A stretch of 64,000 nt of DNA from NCBI GenBank assembly GCA_023386495.1, contig JAEWJS010000152.1, positions 62,001 to 126,000 of the forward strand. The letters are read 5' to 3'. Each line of letters begins with the position of its first letter. Position 1 is the first letter of the stretch. Made by a program: the position numbers and the translations under genes. The stretch comes from Bacillota bacterium. Its GTDB lineage: Bacteria; Bacillota; Bacilli; Paenibacillales; Paenibacillaceae. The notes under the pieces are model-generated. The model saw only the letters and a list, made by a program, of their open reading frames with translations, made no database searches and was not told the DNA's origin. Below, one piece after another: positions 7,994 to 15,117 of this stretch.

Positions 7994-9256
7994 TTAGTCC
8001 CCTCCGTTTCCTTCTGAATGGCACAGCGCCGCACGCTTCAGCAGCAATGCGCGCTCCTGTTCGTTCTGCGTCATGGCAGCCGCCTGCTCGAATGCGCGGG
8101 CTGCTTCCGCTCTGCGTCCGAGCTTCTCCAGCAGGTCGCCCCGCACGCTCGGCAGCAGATGATAGCCTTGCAGCGACGGCTCTGCCGCGAGCCGCTCGAC
8201 GAGCTCCAAGCCGAACTCGGGCCCGAACGCCATCGCGATCGCGACTGCCCGATTCAGTTCGACGACCGGCGACGGCATCACGCGCGAGAGCGCTTCGTAC
8301 AGCGCGGCAATGCGAACCCAGTTCGTCTCGGACGCCTCGCGCGCCTCCGCATGGCAGGCCGTGATGGCGGCCTGAAGCGCGTACGGCCCGAATGGCCGGC
8401 CGAGCGACTCGGCACGCTTGAGCGCGGCCAGCCCGCGTCGGATGAGCAATCGATCCCATAGCGCGCGGTTCTGGTCGAGCAGCAGAATGGGCTCGCCTGC
8501 GGGGGTAATGCGCGCCTTCAGGCGCGAGGATTGTAGCTCCATCAACGCGGCAAGTCCATGCACCTCGGGCTCATTCGGCGCGATCTGAGCCAGTATGCGG
8601 CTGAGCCGCAGCGCTTCCTGGCAGAGCAAGGGGCGCGTCCAGCTGCCGCCCGAGGTCGCTGCATACCCTTCGTTGAACATCAGGTAGAGCACTTCCAGCA
8701 CCGAATCCAGCCGTTCCTTCAGCTCCGGGCCGGCCGGTAGCTCGAAGGCTGCCCGCGCTTCCTTCAGCGTCCGCTTCGCCCGGACGATGCGCTGGGCGAT
8801 CGTCGGCTCCGCGATGAGAAAGGCGCGGGCAATCTCGTCTGTCGTCAGGCCGCCCAGCAGCCGAAGCGTCAGCGCCAGCCGCGCTTCCCGGGACAGCACC
8901 GGGTGGCAGGTCATGAAGATGAGCCGCAGCAGGTCGTCGCCGATCTCCTCGACCGCCTCTTCCGGGCTGTCGAAGAGATCGGCGCTGCGGCCGATCTCCT
9001 CGTACTTGCGTTCTTGCAGCCTATTCCTTCTGAACAGATCGATCGCGCGCCGTTTGGCGACGGCGGTCAGCCAAGCCCCGGGGTTATCCGGGATGCCGGT
9101 CTCCGGCCAGCGTTCGAGGGCGGACAGCAGCGCATCCTGCGCGAGGTCCTCGGCCAGCCCGACGTCACGGACCATACGGGTCAGGCTGGCGATCACCTTG
9201 GCGGATTCGATGCGCCAGACCGCGTCGATCGTGCGATGGGAGGCCGATTCCGTCAT
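7994..9256 (-). CDS. ECF42-group RNA polymerase sigma factor with C-terminal TPR-like extension
   Basis: A 420-residue sigma factor, about twice the usual ECF length. Region 2 is at ~10-85 (VGLAEDLAQDALLSALERWP, PGAWLTAVAKRRAIDLFRR), region 4 at ~105-165 (LRLLGGLTTDEIARAFLI, TIAQRIVRAKRTLKE). Residues ~180-420 are a helical, tetratricopeptide-like extension (DUF6596) with VLYLMFNEGY and a distal AARAFEQA repeat. No anti-sigma gene is adjacent; in this group the extension itself is required for activity. The two flanking YCII genes are the classical ECF42 context. It overlaps the upstream YCII gene by ATGA. A promoter matching the group's consensus lies upstream of the operon, so autoregulation is likely. 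Confidence 0.92.
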   Translation of the reverse strand: MTESASHRTIDAVWRIESAKVIASLTRMVRDVGLAEDLAQDALLSALERWPETGIPDNPGAWLTAVAKRRAIDLFRRNRLQERKYEEIGRSADLFDSPEEAVEEIGDDLLRLIFMTCHPVLSREARLALTLRLLGGLTTDEIARAFLIAEPTIAQRIVRAKRTLKEARAAFELPAGPELKERLDSVLEVLYLMFNEGYAATSGGSWTRPLLCQEALRLSRILAQIAPNEPEVHGLAALMELQSSRLKARITPAGEPILLLDQNRALWDRLLIRRGLAALKRAESLGRPFGPYALQAAITACHAEAREASETNWVRIAALYEALSRVMPSPVVELNRAVAIAMAFGPEFGLELVERLAAEPSLQGYHLLPSVRGDLLEKLGRRAEAARAFEQAAAMTQNEQERALLLKRAALCHSEGNGGD

Positions 9257-9687
9257 GATTGCCTGCGGCGCTCCATCTCTTGCGTAAGCGCTGCATGATC
9301 CGCCAGCAGCCCGGCATCGTCCGTCAGCTCAGGGGCTTCGAACACTTGGCGAAGCTCGATCTGTCCTTCGCCGTACCCATGGGGATCCGGCATGCGCATC
9401 GCCCATTCGATCGCTTCTTCGCGCGACTTGACCTCGATCAGCGTATAGCCGGCTATGATCTCCTTGGTCTCGGTGAAGGGGCCGTCCACGACCTTGGGCT
9501 TGCCGCCCGGCTCCGGATAGGAGATCCGGATCGCGTCGGCGCTCGGGTGCAGGCCGTCGGCCGCGAGCAGCACGCCCGCTCTAGCCAGCTCCTCGTTGTA
9601 GCGCATCATCGCCTCGAACAGCTCCGGGCTAGGCGGCTTGCCTGCCTCCGAATCTTGGGTTGCTCTGACAATCATCATGAATCGCAT
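9253..9687 (-). CDS. YCII/DGPF-domain protein (first of the operon)
   Basis: A 144-residue YCII-like protein with an intact DGPF motif (VVDGPFTETKEIIAGY) and the conserved WAMRMPDPHGYGEGQIELRQ. Start at ATG 9687 (MRFMMIVRATQ), with AAGGAGAGG upstream; an ATG eight codons earlier lacks a site. It is the first gene after the ECF42-like promoter, and its stop overlaps the sigma-factor start. A catalytic or binding role for the family is not established. Confidence 0.88.
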   Translation of the reverse strand: MRFMMIVRATQDSEAGKPPSPELFEAMMRYNEELARAGVLLAADGLHPSADAIRISYPEPGGKPKVVDGPFTETKEIIAGYTLIEVKSREEAIEWAMRMPDPHGYGEGQIELRQVFEAPELTDDAGLLADHAALTQEMERRRQS

Positions 9688-9730
9688 GCGGTAACCTCTC
9701 CTTGTATTCATTTTTTTGTGTTTCTATAGG

Positions 9731-9760
9731 GACGACGAACGGGATTCGGGATAATCGACA
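9731..9760 (-). promoter_or_regulatory. Predicted ECF42-dependent promoter
   Basis: On the minus strand, TGTCGA (9755-9760) is followed after 17 bp by CGTC (9734-9737). From memory, the published ECF42 consensus is TGTCGA at -35 and CGA/TC at -10. It would start transcription about 38 nt before the first YCII gene. Confidence 0.7.
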
Positions 9761-9854
9761 GCTAACGCGAAAAATTTTTTGCCTACTTCAACGTTTTCGG
9801 CGTATGGGGTTCATTTCCTGCGTGCGGCGCAAATCCATGGGTGCCAGTAGTGAT

Positions 9855-9883
9855 TTGCATTATGGATATTGACTATCTATAAT
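9855..9883 (+). promoter_or_regulatory. SigA-type promoter of the Rrf2-flavoprotein operon
   Basis: -35 TTGCAT (9855-9860), 17-bp spacer, perfect -10 TATAAT (9878-9883); the ATG is at 9933. Confidence 0.75.
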
Positions 9884-9903
9884 GGATACTATCAATCCAT
9901 AAT
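9859..9903 (+). promoter_or_regulatory. Likely Rrf2 operator
   Basis: A perfect 9-bp inverted repeat ATTATGGAT / ATCCATAAT (9859-9867, 9895-9903) encloses the -10, with a third ATGGAT at 9882-9887. Its position over the promoter fits autorepression by the downstream Rrf2 protein. Confidence 0.65.
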
Positions 9904-9932
9904 AATGAGGCGAAGATCGGAGGCGAGCCGCA

Positions 9933-10415
9933 ATGCAATTCTCCAAGAGCACCGGATACGCGCTGCATGCGCTCATTCATCTCGGCCGCGCGGAGCAGGG
10001 GCAGTACGTCGGCATTAAGGAGCTGGCCGCGCTGCTCGGCGTTCCCTCGAGCTATCTGTCCAAGATCATGTCGAAGCTTCGGCAGGACGGCATCGTCCGC
10101 GCAGTGACAGGGCAGAGCGGAGGCTATGAACTGGCACGGCCTGCCGCGGAAGTGACGTTCCTCGATGTCGTGCAAGTCATCGAAGGGCGTCAGCACCTGT
10201 ATGACTGCCATACGATGAACGCGGAGGGTCATCCCTTGTTCTACGATGACGCCTCAGAGGGGCAGTGGGGCAAGGATTGCCTCGTGAAGAAAGTGATGCT
10301 CGGCGCCGAATGCGAGATGTTCCAATACCTGCAGCGGCATACGATACAGAACGTGCTGGATGAGGCTTCTTTTCACGACTGCAAGAACAGCGAACGAACA
10401 GGAGGGCGATTATGA
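9933..10415 (+). CDS. Rrf2-family transcriptional regulator
   Basis: A 160-residue regulator with an N-terminal winged helix (YALHALIHLG, IKELAALLGVPSSYLSKIMSKL, GGYELARPAAEVTFLDVVQVIEG) typical of Rrf2/NsrR/IscR. Three cysteines (YDC, KDC, AEC) in the C-terminal half lie where relatives hold an Fe-S cluster or redox thiols, but the spacing is not that of IscR, so cluster binding is uncertain. It overlaps the flavoprotein gene (ATGATGG), its probable target. The promoter is covered by an inverted repeat. Confidence 0.88.
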   Translation: MQFSKSTGYALHALIHLGRAEQGQYVGIKELAALLGVPSSYLSKIMSKLRQDGIVRAVTGQSGGYELARPAAEVTFLDVVQVIEGRQHLYDCHTMNAEGHPLFYDDASEGQWGKDCLVKKVMLGAECEMFQYLQRHTIQNVLDEASFHDCKNSERTGGRL

Positions 10416-11341
10416 TGGAGCAGTTGGTAGATGTAGGCATTATCGGCGGCGGTCCGGCGGGCATGAGCGCGGCGCTGGTGCTGGGCAGGTCAAGGAAGAG
10501 CGTCATCGTCATCGATGAGGGACGCCCGCGCAATCGGGTGACGCGCGAATCGCATGGCTTCTTGACGCGTGACGGCGTCAGCCCCGGCGAATTCCGCCGG
10601 ATTGCCAGGGAACAGATCGGCGCTTACCCGTCCGTTCGGTTCGTGGAGGAGGCCGCTGCTCAGGTGGCCGGCTCGGATGGCGATTTTCGCGTCACGACCG
10701 CGCAGGGCAGAACGTACCGGTGCAGGAAGCTGCTTTTTGCCACCGGCATGAAGGACTTACCGCTCGACATCCCCGGCCTGGCGGACGTGTACGGCAAGAG
10801 CGCGTTCGTATGCCCCTATTGCGACGGCTGGGAGCTGCGGGAGCAGCCGCTCGTCTTGATCAATAAGGGTGCCAGGGCGCTGCACGCAGCGAAAACATTG
10901 GCCGGCTGGTCGGACTTGTACGTCATCTGCACCAACGGGCCGGACGAGATGACGGAGGAGCAGCGCGAAGAGCTGAGGCGGCACAATGTGCCGGTCTTCG
11001 ATTCCATGATTCTGCGCATCGAGTCGGACGGGGAAGGGATCGTGCGGCAGGTCGTGCTGGCGGACGGGACGATCCTGCCTTGCAGGGGGATCTTCTTCGC
11101 GCCGAAGCTTGCGGCCGGCTCGGAGCTCCCGCAGGCATTGGGCTGCCGGACGACGGAGACGGGCATGGTCGTCGCCGACCCGTTCGGCAAGACGAACGTG
11201 CCCGGCGTCTTCAGCGCCGGCGACGCCGCCACGGAGATGTATCAAGTCGTTGCGGCAGCATCGATGGGATCGCTTGCGGGCGTAGGCATCAACAGCGAGC
11301 TGCTGGAGGAAGCGTGGACGAACAGCCGGCTCCAGGGGTGA
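10412..11341 (+). CDS. Thioredoxin-reductase-like FAD/NAD(P) oxidoreductase
   Basis: A 309-residue flavoprotein with an FAD Rossmann motif at the N-terminus (VGIIGGGPAGMSAALVLGRS), a redox-type CPYC (SAFVCPYCDGWE, ~132-135) and the C-terminal FAD motif NVPGVFSAGDAATE. The NAD(P)-binding insertion is short and lacks a clear GxGxxA (it reads LINKGARALHAAKTL), so the electron donor may not be classic NADPH. It may reduce a thioredoxin-like or other disulphide partner. Co-regulation with an Rrf2 protein suggests a redox or nitrosative signal. Confidence 0.85.
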   Translation: MMEQLVDVGIIGGGPAGMSAALVLGRSRKSVIVIDEGRPRNRVTRESHGFLTRDGVSPGEFRRIAREQIGAYPSVRFVEEAAAQVAGSDGDFRVTTAQGRTYRCRKLLFATGMKDLPLDIPGLADVYGKSAFVCPYCDGWELREQPLVLINKGARALHAAKTLAGWSDLYVICTNGPDEMTEEQREELRRHNVPVFDSMILRIESDGEGIVRQVVLADGTILPCRGIFFAPKLAAGSELPQALGCRTTETGMVVADPFGKTNVPGVFSAGDAATEMYQVVAAASMGSLAGVGINSELLEEAWTNSRLQG

Positions 11342-11343
11342 AA

Positions 11344-11372
11344 TAGATTCGGCCCGATAGGGATGCTATAAT
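11344..11372 (+). promoter_or_regulatory. Possible promoter of the di-iron cluster
   Basis: -10 TATAAT at 11367-11372, 50 bp before the ATG; the -35 (TAGATT at 17 bp) is poor. Confidence 0.4.
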
Positions 11373-11422
11373 GTGCAGAGGAACAATCCAGCGACTGATG
11401 GATACGAAATGGAGAGGTCATC

Positions 11423-12709
11423 ATGCACGACGGAGCGGATAACGGAATGGACATACACGGCTTAACGCCGGATCAGCAGCTGGACTTAGGAGATTGGTCC
11501 GCAGGCGCGGACCTGTTCCTGCTTCTGAAGAATGCGCTGCAGCGCATGGAGCAAGGACAGCTGCTCGAGGTGCTCAGCACCAACACGCATATTAAGGATG
11601 ACTTGCAGAGCTGGTGCAGGCTGAACAGGCACGCCTTCCTCATGGCGCTGGACGCCGGCGATCATTACCGCTACTTGATTCGGAACAACCCGATCAAGGC
11701 GCTCGAGCAGCCGGACTGGGGCATCAAGCTGCCGCTGCGCAAGGGCGACAGGCTGGATATCCGCGACTGGTTCGAGGGCCGCGCAGGCCAGCTCCAGGAG
11801 CAGGCTCCTGCCTATGTCGGCTTCGTGCCGCGCGGTGCCGTGGCCGAGCCGGGGGTGCCGGACTTCGGCTTCACCCTGAACCAGAAGAACGACGTCTGGT
11901 CGGACAACCTGCTGGACCTGTACGAGCAAGCGAAGGACAACCAGTGGAACGCCACCTCCGACATCGACTGGGATCAGCTGCCTCAACTGCCCGAAGAGAT
12001 GGAATGGGCCGTCTGCCAGATCATGACGTTCCTCGCGGAGAACGAATACTCGGCGCTGTACATTCCGGCCAAGTTCATGGCACGCATCAACCCGCACTAC
12101 ATTGAGGCGCTCATGTACTTGTCCACGCTCATTCAGGACGAGTCCCGGCACATCGAGGCGTTCACGAAGCGGGCGCTGGCCGGCGGCGGAGGGCTGCAGT
12201 ATTCGTCGACGCTGACCGAGCGGTCCTTGCACAGCCTGTTCATCCAGGAGGACTACTTCAAGTCGTCGTTCCTGCTGCATGTGCTCGGCGAAGGCACCTT
12301 CCTCGACCTTCTGACGTTCATTGAAGAGCATGCGCCGGATTCGGTGACGAAGCAGATCGTCACGTATGCCAAGATCGACGAAGGCCGCCACGTCGCCTAC
12401 GGCATCGGACATGTCCGGCACATCCTCTCGCAGAACCCGGGCATGGTGAAGTCGCTGATCGAAGCGGCCGAGGAGCGCAACGAGTATCTCAGCGCGGCGG
12501 ATGCGGGCGAGAATACGCACCTGATGGAGGCCATGGCGATTCTGGCCGGCGGCGGACGCAGTCCCGAGCAGCTTAAGGTCGGGTTCGAGCGGGTGAAGCG
12601 ATTGAAGAAGGTCATGTACGAGCATCGAATCCAGCGTCTGCTGCAGGTGGGCTTAGATCGGGCGACGGCGGAGACCATATCCCAATCCCACACCCCCAAC
12701 TTCATGTAG
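11423..12709 (+). CDS. TusA-like domain fused to ferritin-like di-iron protein
   Basis: A 428-residue soluble protein. Residues ~8-75 have the TusA/SirA shape (MDIHGL..., LLLKNALQRMEQGQLLEVLSTNTHIKDDLQSWC), but the CPxP sulfur-carrier motif is absent; that stretch reads SAGADLFLLLKNAL. From ~190 there is a four-helix di-iron pattern: Glu206/Glu208 (LAENEYSALY), Glu240-x-x-His243 (DESRHIEAF), Glu290 (LGEGTFLDLL), Glu320-x-x-His323 (DEGRHVAYGIG). These are the ligands expected of ferritin-like oxygenases and ribonucleotide-reductase-R2-like oxidases. Its job is unknown. The genes downstream suggest an oxidative step on a small molecule bound by the PhnD-like protein. Confidence 0.8.
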   Translation: MHDGADNGMDIHGLTPDQQLDLGDWSAGADLFLLLKNALQRMEQGQLLEVLSTNTHIKDDLQSWCRLNRHAFLMALDAGDHYRYLIRNNPIKALEQPDWGIKLPLRKGDRLDIRDWFEGRAGQLQEQAPAYVGFVPRGAVAEPGVPDFGFTLNQKNDVWSDNLLDLYEQAKDNQWNATSDIDWDQLPQLPEEMEWAVCQIMTFLAENEYSALYIPAKFMARINPHYIEALMYLSTLIQDESRHIEAFTKRALAGGGGLQYSSTLTERSLHSLFIQEDYFKSSFLLHVLGEGTFLDLLTFIEEHAPDSVTKQIVTYAKIDEGRHVAYGIGHVRHILSQNPGMVKSLIEAAEERNEYLSAADAGENTHLMEAMAILAGGGRSPEQLKVGFERVKRLKKVMYEHRIQRLLQVGLDRATAETISQSHTPNFM

Positions 12710-12712
12710 AGG

Positions 12713-12868
12713 GTCCGGTTGTGATCGCGATGCTTATGCTTCGATGCGGATTCGGCGGCGAATCTTGAACGCTGGCGCACTTTCCGGTACTCACGTAGTT
12801 TTGACTACGCTCCGTTCCTCAATTGCTACCATCGTCCAACCTTCTTGGCGCTGACAACCGGACTTTTT
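12713..12868. other. Intergenic inverted-repeat element, candidate structured RNA or repeat
   Basis: Perfect 10-bp outer arms GTCCGGTTGT (12713-12722) and ACAACCGGAC (12854-12863) enclose 131 bp and are followed by TTTTT. Inside are hairpins GATTCG-gcgg-CGAATC (12749-12764) and CGTAG-ttttga-CTACG (12794-12809). No open frame fits. It may terminate the di-iron gene or be a dispersed element. Confidence 0.55.
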
Positions 12869-12909
12869 GAAAAAGAGTAGCGTGATTTTATACATAGGGA
12901 GAGTGTTGT

Positions 12910-14037
12910 ATGTCGACGATTCTGGAGTTAACGAGGCAAGTTACGAGAGAAGTGATCGCGCCGCTGGCGGCGGAGATCGATCGGGAACGGCGGTTTCCGA
13001 AGGAAGGCATGGAGGCGCTGGCCAAGGCGGGGCTGTTCGGCCTGCTTATTCCGAAGGAGCTCGGCGGACTCGGCGGGGACTTGACCGATCTGCCGGCCGT
13101 GACGGAGACGATCGCGGAAGCGTGCGGCTCGACGGCCATGTGCTTCTTGATGCATTCCTGCGCGACGATGGTGGTGGCCTCCCGCGCGACGGACGATCAG
13201 AAGGAGCGCTACCTGCGGCCGATCGCCCGCGGCGAGAAGCTGGGCACCCTGGCGTTCAGCGAGACGGGGACTGGCGCGCACTTCTACTCCCCTGAGATTC
13301 AAGCGAAGCTGGAAGGCGGACAATTCGTCCTCAGCGGCAAGAAGAGCTTCGTCACGAACGGCGGCGTGGCGGATTTCTTCATCGTCATTACGAATGCTTC
13401 GCAGGCGGAGCTCGGCACGGACATGATGATCGTCGACACGGAGATGCCAGGCGTTCGCTTCGACGGCAAGTGGGAAGGCATCGGCCTCACGGGCAACAAC
13501 AGCATTGAGTTGTTCATGGAGAACGTGACGGTGGGGCAGGAGCAGCTGGTCGGAGCAGAGGGCGACGGGATGGGATTGATTTTCCAAGTCGTGGCGCCTA
13601 CCTTCATCCTGGGCATTGCAGGCGTGAACGCCGGTCTGGCTAGGGGCGCTTATCAGTCGGCGCTCGGTCACGCGCAGTCGCGCAAGTATGCGGACGGGCG
13701 CAGCCTGGCTGAGATTCAAGCGATTCAATTCTACCTCTCCGAGATGTTCGGCTGCGTCGAATCGGCATCCTTGTTCGTGAAGAATGCGGCGGCGAAGGCC
13801 GTTCAAGGGGATGCGGACGCGATTCTGCACGTGATGCAATCGAAGATTCTCGCTTCCGAGCATGCGATCCGCGTCACGAATCTAGCGATGCAGGTGTGCG
13901 GCGGACAGGGCTATACCCCGGCGCTGCCGGTTGAACGTTATCTGCGCGATGCCCGTGCCGGCGCCGTTATGGCACCGACGACGGAAGTGCTCAAGGAATG
14001 GGTCGGCAAGTCCGTGGCCGGCGTGCCATTGTTCTAA
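12910..14037 (+). CDS. Acyl-CoA-dehydrogenase-fold flavoprotein lacking the canonical catalytic Glu
   Basis: A 375-residue protein with the three-part acyl-CoA dehydrogenase fold: N-terminal helices (GLFGLLIPKELGGLGGDL), a middle barrel with flavin-binding LAFSETGTGAH and FVTNGGVADFFIV, and C-terminal helices with QVCGGQGYTPALPVERYLRDAR. In true dehydrogenases the segment after RDA contains the catalytic base in a YEG(T) motif. Here it reads RDARAGAVMAPTTE, so the Glu is replaced (aligned by eye). The alternative helix-G Glu of isovaleryl/long-chain enzymes is also not seen. Homologues of this type include flavin-dependent monooxygenases (DszC/SfnB-like), so an oxygenase or desulfurisation-type reaction is as plausible as dehydrogenation. 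RBS GGGAGAG precedes. Confidence 0.82.
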   Translation: MSTILELTRQVTREVIAPLAAEIDRERRFPKEGMEALAKAGLFGLLIPKELGGLGGDLTDLPAVTETIAEACGSTAMCFLMHSCATMVVASRATDDQKERYLRPIARGEKLGTLAFSETGTGAHFYSPEIQAKLEGGQFVLSGKKSFVTNGGVADFFIVITNASQAELGTDMMIVDTEMPGVRFDGKWEGIGLTGNNSIELFMENVTVGQEQLVGAEGDGMGLIFQVVAPTFILGIAGVNAGLARGAYQSALGHAQSRKYADGRSLAEIQAIQFYLSEMFGCVESASLFVKNAAAKAVQGDADAILHVMQSKILASEHAIRVTNLAMQVCGGQGYTPALPVERYLRDARAGAVMAPTTEVLKEWVGKSVAGVPLF

Positions 14038-14071
14038 TTCAATTGAACGAGGAAGAGAGTGAATCGATTCT

Positions 14072-14896
14072 ATGCCAACGAATAAACCGATCATGCTCGG
14101 GGCGGTAGCCTACGATCCGAAGGTCATTCCGATCTGGGACATTATCCGCGACTACTATCAGATGAACGATTGTCCGCTCGACTACGTGTTGTTCTCCAAC
14201 TACGAAGCGCAGGTAGAAGCACTGCTGAACGGCTTCATTGATGTCGCGTGGAATACGAACGTTGCCTACGTGCGCATTCAAGAACGGCTGGGCGGCAAGG
14301 CGAAGGCGCTGGCGATGCGCGATACGGATATCGGCTTCACGTCGAAAATCATCGCGCGGACGGATAAGGGCATCGCCTCCCTCGCGGACCTGAAGGGCAA
14401 GCGACTGGCGCTCGGCAGCGCCGATTCCGGTCAAGCGGCCATTCTCCCCTACCATTATGTGAAGGAGAGCGGCGTCGATCCGGAGAAAGACCTTACGCTG
14501 ATCCGCTACAACCTCGATGTCGGCAAGCACGGCGACACCGGCACGAGCGAGCTTGAGGTCATTCGCGCTCTGCAGCAGGGCGAAGCGGACGCGGGAGCCG
14601 TCGGGGAATCGACGTGGATCCGGCTGTTGGAGCAGGGGCAAGTCAACACGGAAGAGATCCGGGCGATCTGGACCTCCCCAGGGTACAGCCATTGCAACTT
14701 CACGGTGCTGCCGACGATGGACGAGGCGCTGGCGCAGCGGTTCACCGAACTGCTCTTCGCCATGGATCCGACCGTGCCGGACATTCGCAAGATGATGGAG
14801 ATGGAAGGCTTAAACGAATGGGTCAGAGCCGAAGGGGCCGGCCTGGAAGGATACCGCGTGCTGTTCGACGCGATGCAGGACCAGAGACTCATCTAA
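14072..14896 (+). CDS. PhnD/SsuA-like periplasmic-binding-fold protein without signal peptide
   Basis: A 274-residue protein of the phosphonate/sulfonate/NMT1-type binding fold (LGAVAYDPKVIPIWDIIRDYY, EAQVEALLNGFIDVAWNTNVAYV, LADLKGKRLALGSADSGQA, GEADAGAVGESTW). It begins MPTNKPIMLGAVAYDP with neither a signal peptide nor a lipobox, and no permease or ATPase is adjacent, so it should be cytosolic. Cytosolic members of this fold include enzymes such as MqnA/MqnD and THI5. The gene starts 34 bp after the flavoprotein gene and is followed by a terminator, closing the three-gene cluster. Substrate unknown. Confidence 0.8.
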   Translation: MPTNKPIMLGAVAYDPKVIPIWDIIRDYYQMNDCPLDYVLFSNYEAQVEALLNGFIDVAWNTNVAYVRIQERLGGKAKALAMRDTDIGFTSKIIARTDKGIASLADLKGKRLALGSADSGQAAILPYHYVKESGVDPEKDLTLIRYNLDVGKHGDTGTSELEVIRALQQGEADAGAVGESTWIRLLEQGQVNTEEIRAIWTSPGYSHCNFTVLPTMDEALAQRFTELLFAMDPTVPDIRKMMEMEGLNEWVRAEGAGLEGYRVLFDAMQDQRLI

Positions 14897-14910
14897 GGAA
14901 TCGTGATTAG

Positions 14911-14943
14911 ACCGCTCTCTCCTTGCCGGGAGGGCGGTTTTTT
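14911..14943 (+). terminator. Rho-independent terminator
   Basis: Stem ACCGC..CTCTCC / GGGAGGGCGGT followed by six T, just after the PhnD-like gene. Confidence 0.8.
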
Positions 14944-15117
14944 GCATGCAAAAAACATTTTTCTTGCTCTCACTCTTGGCGAAAAATGTCGATAAAAAGA
15001 GAATAGAATGTCGAATCATGTAGAAATGTGGGGTGTAAGCTCGACCGGATAAAAAAGGAGCGAGTAGTGCGACCGGCAGTGACAGCATGGCAATTATGCA
15101 TAAGGGAGAATGACAAC

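Noticed and set aside
11486..12625. 379-codon frame antisense to the di-iron gene
   Set aside because: Shadow composition (Leu/Arg/Gln/His-rich), no ribosome site; the sense frame has clear metal-ligand motifs.
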